A DNA stretch of 64,000 nt from Papaver somniferum (Eukaryota > Streptophyta > Magnoliopsida > Ranunculales > Papaveraceae). A program made the translations under genes and the position numbers. The DNA lies in the NCBI RefSeq assembly GCF_003573695.1, contig NW_020621936.1:806001-870000 (forward strand), given 5' to 3'. The notes beneath the pieces are model-generated. The model saw only the letters and a program-made list of their open reading frames with translations, searched no databases and was not told the origin of the DNA. Shown one piece after another: positions 59,819-64,000 of this stretch (positions within the stretch are counted from its first letter, which is position 1; every line of letters begins with the position of its first letter).

Positions 59819-60901
59819 AAGCTAAGTAACTATGTTACAAAGCCCAAAATTTGGTTTTTATGGGAATGAAAAACATTTGGGAAACATTTGGTTTTTATGG
59901 GGATAAGCCTACTGTTTTGGTTGTGCTTTGGTGAGGCAATGGGTTTGGAGAACTGTTGTGAAACAGAGCCCAACTTTCGGCCTAGAGTTTGGGTACACGG
60001 CCCACTAACGACTTTAGTAAGCCCAGAAACTAATGAAGCCCAGCTGAGTTGGTAGGTTCAGTTAACCTTGTTTAGGTTGTTTGTTGGGTTTTTGAAACCC
60101 AAAATTTTGATAGGGACAATCCCACAGTTAAGCTCAAATACAAACCCAAAAGTTAACTTAAATTACAAGCCCAACAAAAAAAATGGAAAAAATTATTACA
60201 AGCCCACAAATTAAAAATGGAAGCCCACAGGTTGGGTTCTCTTAATGGGTTTAGGCTTACCTTTGAAGCACAGCCCAGCTGCTCAGTTTGGTTGCAAAAG
60301 CCCAGTTGGGCTTTAGATCATCCTAAGCTTTGGCTTTTCTGAGGCCCAGTTGGGTATTTCAGTTGCAAAGCCCAGTTGGGCTTTGTTCTTTTTCAGCTGC
60401 TTGGAATCAGCCCAGTTGGGCTTTGGATCATAGCAACAGCAGGACCAGCAGGGGGTAGCAGCAGCTTGCCTTTGCACAGCAGCAACAGCTGAGGCACAGC
60501 AGCAGGATCAGGAGCAACAGCAGGAGAAGCAGCTCAGCTCTATTTGGGCTTCACAGCAGCACATCAGCACCAGAGGTTTGTTCTCAGCCTCACAGCAAGG
60601 TCACAGCAACAACAGCAGGGGCAACAGCTTCAGCAACAGGAGCAATTCAGCAGCAACAGGCTGCAACAGCAGCACCACAAGCACCTGGCAACTCAGAGAA
60701 GAGGTTCAGTTCCCAGAATGATGCAGTTGAAGCAAAGGAGAAGAGATTATGCAAATGATGCAGATGCACTAGAGGTGGTACTAAGTTACAGCTACAGATG
60801 CAATATGCAAGATGAGTACACTAAGATGCTTATCAGAACTACACAGCAGGTATGAGCATGCAAAGAACAGCAAGAAAAACTTCAAAAACACGGCAGCCAA
60901 G
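59819..60901 (-). other. Leader of unit E
   Basis: The gag-proximal part resembles A and D with a small deletion near 59850. The PBS-proximal part resembles unit C. Palindromes lie at 60297-60314, about 60343-60354 (variant), 60367-60384 and 60409-60424, and the CAG-rich tract at 60431-60690. Confidence 0.75.
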
Positions 60902-60919
60902 TCCCCGGCAGCGGCGCCA
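60902..60919 (-). other. PBS of unit E
   Basis: TGGCGCCGCTGCCGGGGA on the minus strand, one base off the tRNA-Asp complement. Confidence 0.85.
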
Positions 60920-61293
60920 AAAACTTGGTGTGGTTGGAAAACACACAAAAACTCTTGCAAGTATACAAGGCCAAGTTTTAGTATAGAAAGTAAGCAAGGG
61001 ATCATTCCACAGAGACTTGGGGTGTATTGAAGTTTCCTAGACTAAAGTTATCTAAACAAGTAACTAAGTGGCAGTGAGATAGTGACAGTTACAATGGCAA
61101 TGAGCCAAAGGCAGTGAAGTAAAGAATGAAAGAAACTAAGAACAACTTAACCAAAACAGAACATGGAAAAGAAATTGTGGATGGGAAGTGTAAGGAGATG
61201 GATGAGAATTCCCTTCACCTAGCTAGTTCATCTAGGTTAAGTTTTTGTCATATGTCTAGTTAACTAACCTTACAGCCTTAGCTAACCCCTAGT

Positions 61294-61425
61294 ATTGGCT
61301 GTCTGTTTAAGGCACAACCAATCACAGACTAACTAGGCAGTGGCTTACTAACTAATGTAGCTGATTAACTCCTTAGAGCCACCACTGACCCCTAGCATTA
61401 GTGGTCTTATTACAGCACCACTAAT
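61294..61425 (-). other. Two R-U5 hairpins of LTR F
   Basis: 61294-61322: ATTGGCTGT with ACAACCAAT, one plus-strand C.A mismatch that is G.U in minus-strand RNA. 61397-61425: ATTAGTGGT with ACCACTAAT, 9 perfect pairs. Both loops are 11 bases. The stem sequences differ from A and from each other. Confidence 0.8.
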
Positions 61426-61728
61426 CACAAATCAGTTGGGCTTTTAGGAATCTAACTAGCCTAAGCTATTTTGAGTTCAACAAAAACCATCCTAATAGCT
61501 AACCATCATGGTTCAAAGGTCTTCTCTGAGGTTTAAACAGGGAAAATACATGATCATGTGAAGAGACATTACAAACATGCTAATTAACACAAACATAACA
61601 TGACAGATGGATACAAAACATCACAGGAACAAACATCACACACAGAACACAACAGGATATTACACTAAACATGAACACAACATTAACAGCACAAAAATGA
61701 TCATTAACAGAACTTGGTTCTGGACACA

Positions 61729-61741
61729 CTGGCTAATCCAG
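61729..61741 (-). other. Short hairpin at the predicted RNA 5' end, LTR F
   Basis: CTGG-CTAAT-CCAG, 30 bp from the TATA box. Confidence 0.5.
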
Positions 61742-61770
61742 GCATGCCCTCTACAACACAACATACATCC

Positions 61771-61778
61771 TATTTATA
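61771..61778 (-). promoter_or_regulatory. TATA box of LTR F
   Basis: The minus strand reads GGGTATAAATAGG. Confidence 0.7.
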
Positions 61779-62837
61779 CCCAAATTTTTAGGGTTTACAA
61801 TTTTCCCCCAAATTGGCAGTTGAGATTAGGGTTCGACTTTACCTAATTTGATGGCACAATCTCTCCCCCATGCGTCGACCCATTCTTCCTCTGACTCTCC
61901 TGCTCCATTCCCATGTGTCAATTACTACTCTAGACTCGCCTAATCGATTGATTTTTCTTCTAGGATTTCAGAGAAAGGTGAGAAGAAATATCAATCAAAT
62001 AGGGGGCTAGAAAGAGGGGGTGATGATGGTAGTGATGGGTTTAGGTTTAGGGTTGGTTTGGTGGCGTAGGGAGTGGTGGTGGCGAGGTCAGAGCAGGTGG
62101 AGAAGATGGAGGTGGTTCTGCACAGGGTATGGAGGAGGAGAGGTCGATGGAAGAAGGGGAAGGGGATGTTTGGTAGGGGTATATGGCTCGGATGTTATGG
62201 TGTTGAGCGGTTTCAGCGAGGGAAGATGTTATGCGATCTGCGCCGTAGGATGAGAAGATGGTAGGTAGATCTGACGGCGATGCGGAGGCAAGCGATGAGC
62301 GACCGTCGGATGAAGGGATACAACGAAACGAACGACACTTGGTGGAGTTAGGTACTGTAGTGTAAAGCGGAGATATCAAACTTTGATGCACAGCAAGGGA
62401 GCGACCGTAGGATGCTTCTGAGAACTGTTTTGACGGCTGAAAACGCAAGCGGATATGGATTTGGGTTTTAGGCTTTTGGGTATAGAATATGGGTTTAAGA
62501 AATGAGTTTGGGCTTGGGAAATCTTGAGCCCACTTCTTCTTTAAGAACAAATCTTCCTTCTTGAGCCCATTTCTAGTCTTTTGGGTTTATGCGCACCATT
62601 CTTCGCGGCTTCCTTGCGTAATTTCTTCCGGCTTTTCACTACTTTTCTGCTCTTTTCGCTCCGCAATTCATCCAAACTTTATTTATTACCTAAAAATGCA
62701 AAATTAGTTAATAAAAATATTTATTCTTGAAAACAAAGAAAATACAGAATATGGGATAAAATGTAGAATTAATGCACAAAAGATGAGTTAAATGCCAACA
62801 AAAAGATATAGAAATATGTACTTTTTAGGACTCATCA

Positions 62838-64000
62838 AATACCCCCAAACCTGAATTTTACTTGTCCTCAATTAAAACAAAACTAAGGAAATCCTACCTA
62901 TACCACTGTCGCTGGTCTCTCGAATGCATTTAGCGTATGCACTAAGCCTTTTAAACCACTAAGTGTCCCTAGTGGACGAGTGAAGTCTCGTGAAGGTTTG
63001 CTTAGAACGTACCTACAAAGTTCTAGGTCAAAATATAAGCTCATATTCCATCAAATGTGACATGTGCAAGACAGTTTAAGCTCACAGCAAAATGGAGATG
63101 TCAATCTAGCTATCAAAGGCACAATCCTAGCACTGATAACAAATAAAGACATGTGATAAGAGTGTAAAGTGTATCTACACATGTGTAAAGAAAGATCGGA
63201 TGTTATGACTACTAATCACCAAGAGATAGTTTCTCAGGCTAAGAACCAAGGTCGAAATCTAGCTAGCTGTCCGGACTTTACGAGAATTGTGAATGAGTTG
63301 GAGGTATTTCACAATTACTCGCGTTGTACATCAATGGCATACACCCTCCTTGCTTATTACAATGAAACAACAAAATGACTATTTACATGACTCTTATTTA
63401 CATTGACTACTCTCTTTTTATTTTTGGAACAAGAGATGATGAAATTGATAAATACTTGATTTTTTTTTGTATTTTTCTGATATATATATATATATATATA
63501 TATATTTTTTAGATTGATAAGGAAACACTTTTGATACATATACAAAAGGAAACAAAATATTACATGACACTTTGCAAGAGGTAGCCCTTTTTGATGCACC
63601 CAGTTAAATTCGATGGTTGTCTTTCTTAATGTAACCTCCACCTTCTATCCCAACCAACCAAAGAACAAGCTAGTCAAGTTTCGTTCAGTATTCTAAAGTG
63701 ATTGGCAATCGTAACTTCCTATCAAACACCTTGAAGATCGAGGCCATACATGTATTGGTAGATCGTGCGCGTGCAAATTTCTTATCACTATGTGAATTGT
63801 GCTAGAATCAGGGTGCCTAAATATCTAGACTAAGACTCCTAATAATTACATATTTGCACAAGAGTCAACATTTCAAGGTAAATGAGCTCCATTTTTATGT
63901 TTTTATCATTTTTCTAATTTTTTAATTTTTTTGAATTTTTTCGATTTTTTCAAAAGAAGAAGGAGTTCGTTTTCAATTATAGCATATTATCATGGTATCC
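62838..64000 (-). other. 3' non-coding block of unit F, cut by the window end
   Basis: It has the same PPT, small hairpins and T-rich site, which here contains a (TA)12 microsatellite at 63480-63505. The gag-like ORF expected at higher coordinates lies outside the window. Confidence 0.75.

Larger units (their letters stand above)
60926..62837 (-). repeat. LTR F
   Basis: 1912 bp. U3 from about 61740 to 62837 is nearly the same as LTR A and C, but the R-U5 segment 61130-61740 is diverged. This mosaic shows that U3 and R-U5 evolve as separate blocks. The TATA box is at 61771-61778. Confidence 0.9.

Overview
The window is nuclear DNA of a flowering plant, most likely a eudicot with a large, transposon-rich genome. 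The evidence is two multi-exon genes with GT-AG introns of plant size, nested LTR retrotransposons, PBSs matching plant tRNA-iMet and tRNA-Asp, and a 10-N scaffold gap. I cannot name the species from the sequence.

Layout. 1-4100: old repeat debris, including a degenerate copia-type LTR on the minus strand with three 45-bp tandem repeats, and a foldback MITE at 3559-3685. 4121-7636 (+): a seven-exon gene for a 322-residue RING-CH (MARCH-type) membrane E3 ubiquitin ligase. 8618-11807 (-): a twelve-exon gene for a 477-residue ATG14-like subunit of the autophagy PI3-kinase complex. The two genes converge. 12492-30308: a broken Ty3/gypsy element of Tat type (5' LTR, gag, protease, part of RT). It lies just upstream of the ATG14-like gene. 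A copia/SIRE-like, gag-only composite with three LTRs (14471-26939) is inserted in its gag, with a perfect 5-bp target duplication ATGGC outside the outermost LTRs. 30309-31516: a probable fragment of another LTR.

31517-64000 is the striking part. It is a head-to-tail array on the minus strand of six LTRs (A-F) alternating with internal regions, so that neighbours share LTRs, with a period of about 6.2 kb. Each full internal region has a tRNA-Asp PBS, a long leader with CAG-rich sequence and repeated AAGCCCAGTTGGGCTT palindromes, one gag-like ORF of about 575 codons with a perfect CCHC knuckle, a strongly conserved 3' non-coding block and a polypurine tract. No protease, RT, RNase H or integrase is present, so the family must depend on enzymes supplied in trans.

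The best candidate for something undescribed is a set of RNA hairpins in the R-U5 part of these LTRs. The stems keep pairing while their sequences change (A/B/C, D, E and F differ at many stem positions), and two single mismatches on the plus strand become G-U pairs on the minus strand, which is the strand the TATA boxes imply is transcribed. A shorter hairpin at the predicted 5' end of the RNA shows the same behaviour. All comparisons were made by eye.
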